Positions 54,663-64,000 of a stretch of DNA of 64,000 nt are shown here, piece by piece (position 1 is the stretch's first letter; each line of letters opens with the position of its first letter). The stretch is from NCBI RefSeq assembly GCF_034190915.1, contig NW_026947496.1, positions 32,050,001 to 32,114,000 on the forward strand. The letters run 5' to 3'. The translations under genes and the position numbers were made by a program. This DNA is from Cavia porcellus (lineage: Eukaryota; Chordata; Mammalia; Rodentia; Caviidae). The notes beneath the pieces are model-generated. The model saw only the letters and a list, made by a program, of their open reading frames with translations. It was not told where the DNA came from and searched no databases.

Positions 54663-56449
54663 ACATAAAAGAACATCTAATCATGACACCATCAAAACAG
54701 CTTTAGGTGTTTTCAGATCCCTTGCCTTCTGAGTTTTCCCCAAAGCGTATTTGTGTATTTCATCAAAGCCTATCACTTCGGGGGAAGGCAGGAGTGGGCA
54801 GTAAAGGGACTGTCATTATGTCCCTGTAACACTGTTCCATCCATGAGCTGTTGGGATAGGACCTGGCCATCAATCTCAGAAAGCAGCATTAGCAAAACTT
54901 TGCACTCCTATGATATTTTATAGTTTACAATGTGATTTCTTGTCCTATTTCATTTAAACATACAGAAAAATGTATGTACAGAGAAAGAGCTGAATGTCTG
55001 CATGTCATCTGTCCCCCGCCCTTGCTGCTGGGTGTGGCCAGGTGTGAAAACTTAGATTGCTGGTTGTGGGTGCCAGGTCTCTGTGTTATACTGGGCACTC
55101 AGTGGCACCCAGAGTACCCAGCCCTGTGCATGATAAGAAAACAGCTTTGAACCCTCAAGACCAGAGTGGGGGGGTCATCCAAGAAGCAAAGTTAAATGAA
55201 CTTGTTACCTGTGTCATGACAGCCTGACAGAGCAATCCTTCCAGAAACCTACCTACAGTGCACCTACTCTGAGGGGTGCAGAGCAGTGTGGTGTCCCTGG
55301 CATCTGCGGGCTTCCACTCCATCTGTATGTACCCTGTCTGTCCAGATGTCCTTGCTCCTGCCACTTGGAGTTCTTTTAAAGGTTGGGAAGGGTTTTAATC
55401 CTGGCTGACCCTCTCACAAGATAAACTGCATAATTGAAAATATGCCCACAAGCATAATCTCAAAATTGGTGGATTTAACACCAAGCTGATCAGAGACTTC
55501 CAACTGTTAAGTTGTGGGAAAAAACTCGGTCTTTAAAAGATGCCACAGCCTAGCTGGCGTTCCCTCCCCACAGCGCCCCTCTTCTCGCCCCTCCCAGCGT
55601 CACGGAAGGCAGAGCTTTCCCACCTGTCAGCAGGAGTGAGGGCCGTGATGTAGTGGGCTCTGGGTGAAAGGATAGCGGCCAGGGGTTCATCAGGAGATGT
55701 GCGTATCTCTTAGGACTAGGAGATCATGAGATATCCAAGTTGGAGAAGATTTTAGAGATCTTCTGGACTAACACTCTGCCGAAGAAAGGACATCCAGTGC
55801 CAACTGCCATCCCAACGCATGCTCACCATTCTCAGCTTGCCCTCCTTACTAGGCTGCCCACCATGTGTTAGTAGAACAATTGAAAACACGAAGATCTAGA
55901 AACTAAGACAAGGACAGCAGGAACCAAACTGGGAAGCATTCACAATTCAGGATGTTTTACTGTATAGCAGTAGTTAATATGGAACCAAAACCATGTGAGT
56001 CAAATTTTGAAGATCTTTTATCAAGTAGTGGCATCACATGCAAAGGACACTCTTTAATCCAATTTTTTGTGTCGTCTGTAGGTGGTACCATTCTTGGAAA
56101 CACAGCTTCAATAAAGACTTTGACACAAACACCTGTTTTCCCTACACTTGAAGTGGCATTTGATTCTTGAAAAAGAATTATTGCTTATCTGGGAAAGGGA
56201 CACAATGAATGTGCTTTGGAAGAATGGTCACATCAAGTCAAAGAGCCATTGTGAAACAGAAGTCTATGGTTTTTCCTGTGGGCTTCTTGGTGACTTCTTT
56301 TTGTCTTTCCTGATGAAAGATCTAAAGAGAATAAACTGACCTTGTTCATTCATTGTGCTCAGGAAGTTACTGATGTTACAGTGGTTCATTTTTTAAATAA
56401 GGTTTATTTTCCCCCTAAATGTGTGCCAAAAGGAGAACAAGTATAAAGA
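54663..56449. other. Intron-like; unexplained frame near 55,952
   Basis: A 72-codon plus-strand frame (55,952-56,170) with protein-like composition is followed by 'aataaa'-type words near 56,330. It may be an old retrocopy; no family recognised. The rest of the stretch shows nothing. Confidence 0.35.
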
Positions 56450-56540
56450 AACTTTTTTTTTTTTGTGGTGCAGATGATTAAACCTGGAACCTTGTGCATG
56501 CTAAGGCCCTCTACTACTGAGCAAGATACCCAGCTCCAAT
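56450..56540 (-). mobile_element. ID-type SINE
   Basis: Antisense: T tract, 'gcagatgattaaacctggaa', 'ccttgtgcatgctaaggccc', 'tactgagcaagatacccagc'. Confidence 0.7.
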
Positions 56541-57137
56541 CTTTTTTGTATAGGATTATTAGAGTCTAGGAATGTATCTTAATCTGTAACTCAATATTTT
56601 ATGCATGATTAATTTTGTGAAATACTTCTTATAGGTAACATATACTCAAATACAAAGTCAGTTTAACAATACAGTCAAAACTCAGTTTGGGAGCATAATA
56701 TGCTCCGGAAACAATTTTGTAATCCAAAGCAAATTTGTATATCAAAGCAAATTTCCCTGTAAGAAATAGTGATGGAGTACTAAGCTAAAGTCAAAATGGA
56801 TCGTAGATCTAAATATTAAAACAGAAACACTAAATCTGCTGGAAGACAAAGTAAGTAGAAATCTTGAAGACGTAGGGGTACGTAGAGAATTCATGAACAA
56901 AAATCAAACCATATGGGAAATACTTCCCAGAATCAATAACTGGGATCTCATCTTATTAAAAAGTTTTTGCATGTCAAAAGAAACCTCCAACAGAATGAAA
57001 AGTAAATTCGTGAATTTTGAAAAAATCTTAGTCAATTGTCCCTCACACAAAGGACTTCTGTCTAGAACATATAAAGAATTAAAAAAATAATCAGATCTCC
57101 GAAATTCAAAGACCCAATCCAAAAATGGGCATCTGAG

Positions 57138-57365
57138 ATGAATACACAGTTCTCAGATGAAGAAATACAAATGGTAAATAAATACATGAAAAAATGTTCA
57201 GCATCATTGGTCATTAGAGAAATGCAAATTAAAACTACACTGAGATTCTATCTCACTCCAGAAAGAATGACCAGGATAAAGAAAACTACCAACAACAAAT
57301 GCTGGAGAGGCTGTGGGGAAAAGGGAACTCTTCTGCACTGTTGGTGGGAATGTAGACTGGTGTAA
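57138..57365 (+). pseudogene. L1 ORF2 C-terminal Cys-rich domain, truncated
   Basis: 75 open codons with the C-x3-C-x7-H-x4-C pattern typical of the L1 ORF2 C-terminus, then a stop at 57,363-57,365. An uninterrupted version of the same region is at 63,358-63,420. Confidence 0.8.
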
Positions 57366-58474
57366 CTGCTGTGGAGGTCAGTCTAGAAGTTCCTCAAAAA
57401 GCTGGGATTGGAAGTCCCATTTGATTCAGCTATTCCACTTCTGGGCATATTCCCGGAAGAACTGAAAGCATCATATTATAGTCACATATGTGCACCCATG
57501 TTTAAAGCAGCACAATTTGTAATAACCAGATCTTGGAAACAACCTAAATGCCCATCAACTGAGGAATGAATAAAAAAGATGTGGTATTTTTATACAATGG
57601 AGTACTACTCAGCTATAAAGAATGATCACATGGAGATATTTATAAGTGGATGCAATTTGATACCATATTCATAAGTGAAATAAATCAAACTCACATGAGT
57701 AAATATTGTATTGTCTCCCTGTAAGAAATGGTAAGAAATGGTAAGTGTAAGAAATGGTAAGAGTACATAAGATACAAAATCCTAAGTAAGTACAGTGAAA
57801 GGGTAGAATCTGCTCAAAGCGGGAAACATAATATCTCAGGGGAAATGAGGAAAAAGAAAAAGGGAAAAGAAAAAAATCTAGAAGTTTGTATAAATACACT
57901 TAGGATAGCTAAGATGATTGTGGTGCAATTTCTATAAGTTTGTAGAAAAAAGCAGTTAATATTCATAGGATTGGAACAGTTTTGCTTGTCTGTGTCTGAT
58001 GATCTGGGAACTGTTGAAGATCAATATGTAAAACATCAACCTTAGTTCTGTTCCTACCACTGTGTTTTGAAAGCTATATCATCATTGTTTTGGGCTCTTT
58101 GCTATTGTTATTTATTTGTCTTTTTTTGTTTCTTATTTTTCTAGTAATCTGTTTTAATTTTTTTGTTTTGTTTTGTTTTTTCTTCTAGTGCAGAAAGGAT
58201 AGGTATACATTTAGAGGCTTATACATGCCTAGAACTTCTCCTAAACAGTTTATGAGAATTGATTACACTCTGTGTAATGAAAGGAACAGCTACTTTGAAG
58301 AAAAAGAGACATTATGGTATCCATTGCTGATTCTGTATCATCATGCTGTAAAATCCAGTAATGCTTCTATTCTTTGTTTAGAGTGGTTTTAGTCTGTTTT
58401 TGTATTGTTTAATTTCAACATACATAAAGGTATGGACAGCTATTTTGAAGAGAACAAGAGACATTATGGCAGCC

Positions 58475-58609
58475 ATTGTTAATTTTCTTTTCTTTCTTTC
58501 TTTTTTTTTTTTTTTTTTTTCCGACACTGGGGATTGAACTCATGACCTTGCACTTGACTGGCAGGTGCTTATGCCACTGAGCTAAATCCCCAGCCTATTG
58601 TTAATTTTC
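58475..58609 (-). mobile_element. ID-type SINE with 13-bp TSD in L1 3' UTR
   Basis: Antisense SINE at 58,488-58,596 (T tract, 'gacactggggattgaactca', 'ggcaggtgcttatgccactg', 'agctaaatccccagcc') between perfect attgttaattttc repeats at 58,475-58,487 and 58,597-58,609. Confidence 0.95.
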
Positions 58610-59365
58610 GTATTGTCTGGTTTTGAAGGCCTATAATGCCTGCATTTACTCTGTTCTGATCAGTTTTATACTATTTTATTTTGTATGAATTCATTGTGTG
58701 TGAAGATATTGACAACTATTTAGAAGAAAACAAGAGACATTGTGGTAGCCACTGAGATCTCCTATTGTCTTGTTTTGAAATCTGTGTCACTTATGTTGTT
58801 TTGCTTCTGATCTGCTTTGTTCTGTTTTTTTTTATGCTTAGTTTTACCCTTTTTTAAAATTAAAAAAAAAAGAAATAGTGATGGAAACTTGGATGATTCA
58901 TTCCACAGCCCCAAAATACTAATATAAAGATGATTACAATACTGTAATACAATAGAAAATAATAAACACAGTACAAAATATAAAGAAAAATAAATGAATT
59001 AATCTGTACTTGCCTTTGCAATACCTTCGTGGTTGGTGTGAGGGGGTCAAGAGCGAAGGGTTATAGTATGGGACGACTCTCACTAAGTGAGCCATGGCTG
59101 TCTATTGGCTCAGTGGTAACTTTTTCTTGTTGTGCAGCTTTAACAAGGGACTTAGCCTATGACATTTGCTTTTGCCTCCTGTTAAGGATTTTGTGGAAAT
59201 GTGACATTATATTGTCATTAAAGAGATTTGTTGCTTGCATTGCTATGGCCTTGTTTTCTACACTTTGTGGTTTCCCACATTTTACACATCTCCCTAATTG
59301 CATATGAGTGAGGGATTCCTTCTCCATAGCATCTTGCTGTTGTGAGACAATCACCCACAATCCTT

Positions 59366-59475
59366 CAGAGAGAGAAGGAGAGAGAGAAAGAGGAGAAGAG
59401 AGGAGAGGAGAGGAGAGGAGAGGAGAGGAGAAAAGACGGGGAGGGAAGGAGAGAGAAAGAGAGAGAGAAAGAGGA
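59366..59475. repeat. (GA)n/(GGAGA)n low-complexity tract
   Basis: GA runs with a central block of about eight ggaga units at 59,391-59,430. Confidence 0.95.
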
Positions 59476-59650
59476 ACCATCAGCTCAGTTGTGATTATGT
59501 GACATTCAGCATCGTGTGCTACTTGTATTGAAAGACAGCACTCATTATCAACTTACAATTTATTGGTAACATTTGCTTGTCTTGTGGAACACTCACAGAG
59601 CAAATTATTGACAATCTATGGTTTCATTGCAGTGTGACATATTAAAATAG

Positions 59651-62275
59651 ATATCCTGAACTGTATAAGCTGAGATACTACCACTATAAATTAATAAAAA
59701 AACAAATATGTAGGTAAAGGAAAGCTGAGAGCCCTGATATGCTTCCCACAGCTGGTGTGGAATGGATGTACCAGATGTATATCATTTTGTCCTGCTGCAG
59801 GTCCTGGACAGCTCCTGCCCATGGAATGCAGCACTATCTTGGTCTCTTGCTGGAATGACACATCCATTCTCCCTTGGGGTGACCGCAGGCCGTAGGTTCC
59901 CTTGCCACCTCTTTCTTAGCATCACTCATCACATTTCTCAGTGGAGCTGGATTTGGGAGCATCTGTGGTAGTTAGCACCTGTGGTAGTTAGCACTTGTGG
60001 GCAGAGTCTGGGTCTGGGCAGGATGGAGGTCATCATGTAAGTCCAACTGGACATTGGTATTTGACCCGAAGTAAGAGCTCATTTTACAGTCTGACCAATA
60101 TATACACATACACATGTACACATATGTATGCATTTGTGTGCATTTTCTTTTGCACACATGTGTTCTCAAAATTTCCTGAGCTAGTGGTTCTGTCGAGATG
60201 GCTGAGAGTATCTGGAGGTTCCCTTGTGCCGTGGCCTGTGCTGTGTCCCTGTGTCTCTGACATGTGTCCTTGTAGACGCTGGTGTGGAGGAAGAAGCTAG
60301 AGACTGGGTTGTTGGAGAACACTATAAAGCGCTGAGCAGGATTTAAAATTAACTAATTGGCTATGTTTATCTGTGAGTCTGTCCTAGGTCCCTTGCCTGG
60401 TGACGGGAGCTGATTCAGAGTAAGTGCACTTCTATGAATCACTGGTCCTGGCTGAGACCTGTAGTGGTCCTTGATGCCAGAGATGCCTCAAAGGGCAGGA
60501 TAAGGCCACAGCCGAGGACACCTGATTCCAACCCCATTAAGTAGATAGAGACTACAGCTGTAGGCACCTCACTCCTGCTGTCTTCCTACCACCATAAATG
60601 TCATCATGGAGATAAGACAGTTCTAAATTGGCATAATTTACTGCTTGGAGAAGTTTTTAAAGTGACTCCCAAGGTCCTGCTCAGTTCCTGTGCTTTCCTA
60701 GTGTTGCTCAGTATCTCCTCTCGTTGTATGAAAGCCTAATAAATATGGGCTGCCCAAAGAAGTTTGTCTCAGCCCCAGTGTCTCGAGCTCTGCTAGAGGC
60801 TTTTGATCCTCGTGGAGCTCCCAAATCATACTACTTGTCTCATTTGTTTAAGCTTTTGCCATACACACATTTGGGAGATTGGGGATCTTGGTCAGGTCCC
60901 CAATACTAGGTGCACCACTGACATCTGTAGGGCCCCTGCGGGAGGCTCTGTCTCTGCTCTGCCTTCCATCTTTGGGGCCCTTAGCCACACTCTTGCCTCT
61001 GTGTCACATCCTTCCCATGACCATGAGCCTCTGGGTTCTAATGTTCCTCTTGAAGACAGGTTATATCCTCTGTGTTCTCTTCTTACTCTTGGATTGCATG
61101 GTTTCTGGTCTGCCATGATATAGCACAGTTGTATATAAGTCTGATCCCTTCTGGAGTATTTCTAGGTTCTGATAGTGTCATCCATTATGGTGCAGGAGAT
61201 GGGCAAAGGCAAGAGCCCTGAGGACAAACTCTCGGGATTTAGAGCCCTTTGGTTGGGCACTGTTTTTGCTAGGTATGAGTCTGTTTACTGTCCCACCTGG
61301 CCAGGCCTCCAGGTTTTGCTGGCACACTGGGAGAGCTGGGGCCACTGATCACACATTCTTTTGGGAAAGTCTGGATGTTTATGACTTGCACCTTTATTCT
61401 GAATTATCATGCCTATTATGTAATGATATTCTCAAGAAACATTCTTATCTTTCTCCTTTGCTAATTTCCTGTTTGGATAGGATAGAGTTAGTTCATGTTT
61501 CATTTTCAGTAACTCACATAGGCTCCTTCTCTTTGTAAGTGCACACAAAAAACCCTGCTATTAATTTCCAGACACCCACCCAGTCTCCGTATTATGGGCC
61601 TTGTGGGCTGCACACTGTGGCCTCTGGTTCACAGCAGTGACTTGCTTCTCTTTTCGGAAGTCTGGAGATGTTTCCGCAGGTCGGTATATTCCTCATTTAG
61701 ATTCCTCAGAGACTGCTGCAGTGACTTACCCATCTAATTTTCCTCTTCCTTCAGTGTAGTAAGTGAATTAAAGCCAATTTATTACCCAAGATTGCCTCAT
61801 TTATTTCAAAATAAGCCGTTCACAGAGGAAGGTTGATTTTCTGAATGAGAGCCAACTTATGTTTTAAAGTCACTCTAGAGAAAAGCAGGCCTCTCTATTT
61901 TGGCTATTAAAGGCCATTAAAAAAGAAAAAGAAATAGGCCTATAGATATTGCTGAAGAGAAATAATAGCTCAAAGACCGAAAAACTAAATGAAGAGACGG
62001 GAAGAGAAAATTAACTCTGAGTATGTGAATAGGTGAAATGCCACTATTTTCCTTAAAGATACCCAAGGAATAGGAGGATTTCAAAGTGGTTCTGGTCAGG
62101 GGCACAAATAGAGGGTTTCTAACAATGGAAAGGAAAGACTGCTCACAATTTGTTTTGAACTTTTTAAATTTTAAAATGAGAAAAGAATAAAAATGATTGT
62201 ACAAAATTTTAAAACAAAATAATAGAAGATTAGCAATGGTTAATATATTGCATATTGTTATCTTTAAAGTATTTG
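59651..62275. other. Intron-like, no recognised element
   Basis: Short overlapping frames at 59,762-60,322 and 60,724-61,538 lack support. 59,962-59,998 holds a small tandem duplication (ctgtggtagttagcac). The last 350 bp are AT-rich. Confidence 0.4.
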
Positions 62276-62674
62276 CTCGAAAAAATGAAATATTTAGGAA
62301 TTACTGTTACGAAAGAAGTGAAAGACTTATACAGTGAAAATTATAATACACTGCAAAAAGAAATTGAGGATGATCTCAGAAAATGGAAAGACATCCCTTG
62401 CTCATGGATAGGAAGAACAAACATTGTGAAGATGGCCATTCTCCCAAAACTGTTGTACAGATTCAATGCAATCCCAATAGAAATTCCGTCAACATACCTT
62501 ATAGATCTAGAGAAATCACTCCTAAATTTCATCTGGAACCAGAAGAGACCTAGAATAGCAAAGGCAATTCTAAGCAGCAAAGACAAAGCAGGAGGCATCA
62601 CAATCCCTGACTTGAAGTTATACTACAAAGCAACAGTAGTAAAATCAAAACAGAGCCGAAGATCAATGGAATAG
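62255..62674 (+). pseudogene. L1 ORF2 mid-region fragment
   Basis: 139 open codons; the L1-like part starts near residue 9 and includes the [20 protein letters not shown] segment (62,408-62,467), just C-terminal to the polymerase palm. The frame is lost after KATVVKS, where about 40 bp present in typical L1 are missing. Confidence 0.85.
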
Positions 62675-64000
62675 ATTAGAAGATACAACTACAACTACAA
62701 ACACACTCAACCACCTTATCTTTGATAAAGGAGCCAAGCAGGTTCACTGGAAGAACGACAGTCTCTTTAATAAATGGTGCTGGAAAAACTGGCTCTCCAT
62801 TTGCCGAAAACTAAAGCTAGACCCATGTCTATCACCATGTACTAAATTAAAATCTAAATGGGTCAAAGATCTGAATATTAAAACAGAAACACTAAATCTA
62901 AGGGAAGACAAATTGGGTAGAAACCTTGAAGACATAGGAGTAGGTAGAGAATTCATGAACAGGACTCAAACCGCACAGGAAATACTTCCCAGAATCAATA
63001 ACTGGGACCACTTCTTATTAAAAAGTTTCTGCATGTCAAAAGAAATCTCCAGCATAGTGAAAAGAAAACCCACAAACTGGGAAAAGATTTTAGTGAACTC
63101 TGTCTCAGACAAGGGACTCTTGTCTAAAACATACAAAGAATTAAAAAAACTCAGACCTCCAAAATTCAAAGATCCAATCCAAAAATGGGCATCTGAGATG
63201 AATACGCACTTCTCAGATAAAGAAATGCAAATGGCAAATAAATACATGAAAAAATGTTCATCATCATTGGTCATTAGAGAAATGCAAATTAAAACCACAC
63301 TGAGATACCATCTCACTCCTGAAAGAATGGCCAGGATCAAGAAAACCAACAACAACAAATGCTGGAGAGGCTGTGGGGAAAAAGGAACTCTCCTGCACTG
63401 TTGGTGGGAGTGTAGACTGGTACAGCCTTTGTGGAGGTCTGTCTGGAGATTTCTCAAAAAGTTGGGATTGGAAATCCCATTTATTCCAGCTATTCCACTT
63501 CTAGGCATATTCCCAGAAGAACTGAAAGCATCATACCACAGTGATATATGTGCACCTATGTTTATAGCAGCACAATTTGTAATCGCCAGATCTTGGAAAC
63601 AACCCAAGTGTCCATCAACTGAGGTATGGATAAAAAAGTTGTGGTATTTCTATACAATGGAGTATTATTCAGCTATAAAGAAGGATCACATTGAGATATT
63701 TATCAATAAATGGGCGCAGCTTGAGACCATACTCATAAGTGAAATAAATCAATCTCGCATGTGTGAATACCGAATAGTTTCCCTAATGTAAGTAATGATT
63801 CAAATATATAAAAATATGTGGTAATCATGATTCCCCATTATGTGGCCTTGAAGCCTTATAAGGTTTTCACTTATTAATTGGAAAGGCTTTATTCTGGGCT
63901 TCTCGATATGGAAATATTTTAAGCTATAGTATATGAATTTTTATTCAAATATTTTAAGGAAAAAGACACTATGGTAACTACTATTAAGTCGGGTTATTTG
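62276..64000 (+). mobile_element. LINE-1, C-terminal half of ORF2 and 3' UTR, cut by window edge
   Basis: Sense L1, 5'-truncated at about 62,276, continuing beyond 64,000. ORF2 reads openly at 62,255-62,674, is broken by an internal deletion and frameshift near 62,650-62,660, and is open again from 62,913 to the natural stop at 63,791. The 3' UTR starts after that and shows the same 'aaggaaaaagacactatggt' motif (63,957) as other L1 copies here. This is the best-preserved L1 coding sequence in the window. Confidence 0.93.
62913..63791 (+). pseudogene. L1 ORF2 C-terminal 292 codons, open to natural stop
   Basis: Open frame of 292 codons ending at the natural ORF2 stop. It includes the Cys/His motif segment (C-x3-C-x7-H-x4-C, about 63,358-63,411) and downstream WFLKKL-type and [13 protein letters not shown] blocks common to L1 ORF2 ends. 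In intact L1 this region binds nucleic acid and supports retrotransposition. Upstream deletion and missing N-terminus mean it is not functional alone. Confidence 0.88.

Larger units (their letters stand above)
56761..58885 (+). mobile_element. 5'-truncated LINE-1 with 16-bp TSD
   Basis: Sense L1 from within ORF2 (56,777) to an A-rich end at 58,861-58,870. Perfect direct repeats aagaaatagtgatgga lie at 56,761-56,776 and 58,870-58,885. The ORF2 C-terminal region is present in pieces, including the [21 protein letters not shown] zinc-knuckle-like segment at about 57,300-57,362, followed by a stop. 3' UTR from about 57,725. A SINE sits in the 3' UTR. Confidence 0.92.
56640..59650. mobile_element. 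Old unclassified element split by an L1
   Basis: Non-coding sequence at 56,640-56,776 and 58,870-59,650, made discontinuous by the L1 between them. A TTTTGTAAT/CTCGTAAT-type motif set suggests an old DNA transposon (Tigger/mariner type), but no clear terminal repeats were found. The right part contains a GA/GGAGA microsatellite. Confidence 0.3.

Noticed and set aside
62966..63607. 213-codon minus-strand frame
   Set aside because: Shadow of the intact sense L1 ORF2 C-terminus.

Overview
This is a repeat-dense stretch of mammalian nuclear DNA, almost certainly from a rodent outside the mouse/rat group. The evidence is the SINE content: B1-type elements with the rodent internal duplication, tRNA-derived ID-type elements, and B1-ID dimers. 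There are also many LINE-1 copies, ancient MIR and L1M relics, ERV-L and MaLR LTR sequence, and long (TG)n, (GA)n and (TA)n tracts. The look of the ID-type SINEs suggests a beaver/squirrel-type lineage, but that is a guess. There is no bacterial or viral gene organisation and no CRISPR array, rRNA or tRNA gene. Nearly all open frames in the window are repeat-derived or chance.

Layout. 1-5,672: an almost full-length minus-strand L1 (5' UTR, ORF1, ORF2 running off the left edge) carrying two insertions. 5,680-7,243: old L1 relic, a B1 and plain sequence. 7,244-9,823: a composite retrotransposed unit made of about 13.5 copies of a GC-rich 122-bp repeat followed by an L1-like 3' tail with an A-rich end, the whole flanked by a perfect 12-bp target-site duplication. 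9,824-16,000: SINEs, old LINE pieces and CTCF-like motifs near 14.5 kb. 16,030-19,337: a 388-bp non-autonomous repeat with a 15-bp direct repeat, then a minus-strand truncated L1 with further insertions. 19.4-28.5 kb: SINEs and microsatellites. 28.56-31.09 kb: decayed minus-strand ERV-L pol (reverse transcriptase, RNase H, integrase). 31.12-31.42 kb: L1 3' end.

The only promoter-like sequence is a CpG island at about 31.65-32.48 kb. It holds a possible first coding exon on the plus strand (start codon 32,092, splice donor 32,144). Possible downstream exons lie at 36,759-36,892 and 48,530-48,699. The three are frame-compatible (phases 1, 0, 2), so the right half of the window may be the first introns of an unrecognised plus-strand gene. 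This rests on sequence inspection only.

35-64 kb is intronic-looking sequence with L1 fragments (one with a twin-priming inversion at 38.69-40.19 kb), an ancient L1M (about 43.3-44.97 kb), MaLR-type and other LTRs (46.5-47.33 and 49.65-50.25 kb), a nested stack at 56.64-59.65 kb (old element, then L1 with a 16-bp duplication, then SINE with a 13-bp duplication), and an L1 ORF2 C-terminal half at 62.28-64.0 kb that runs off the right edge.
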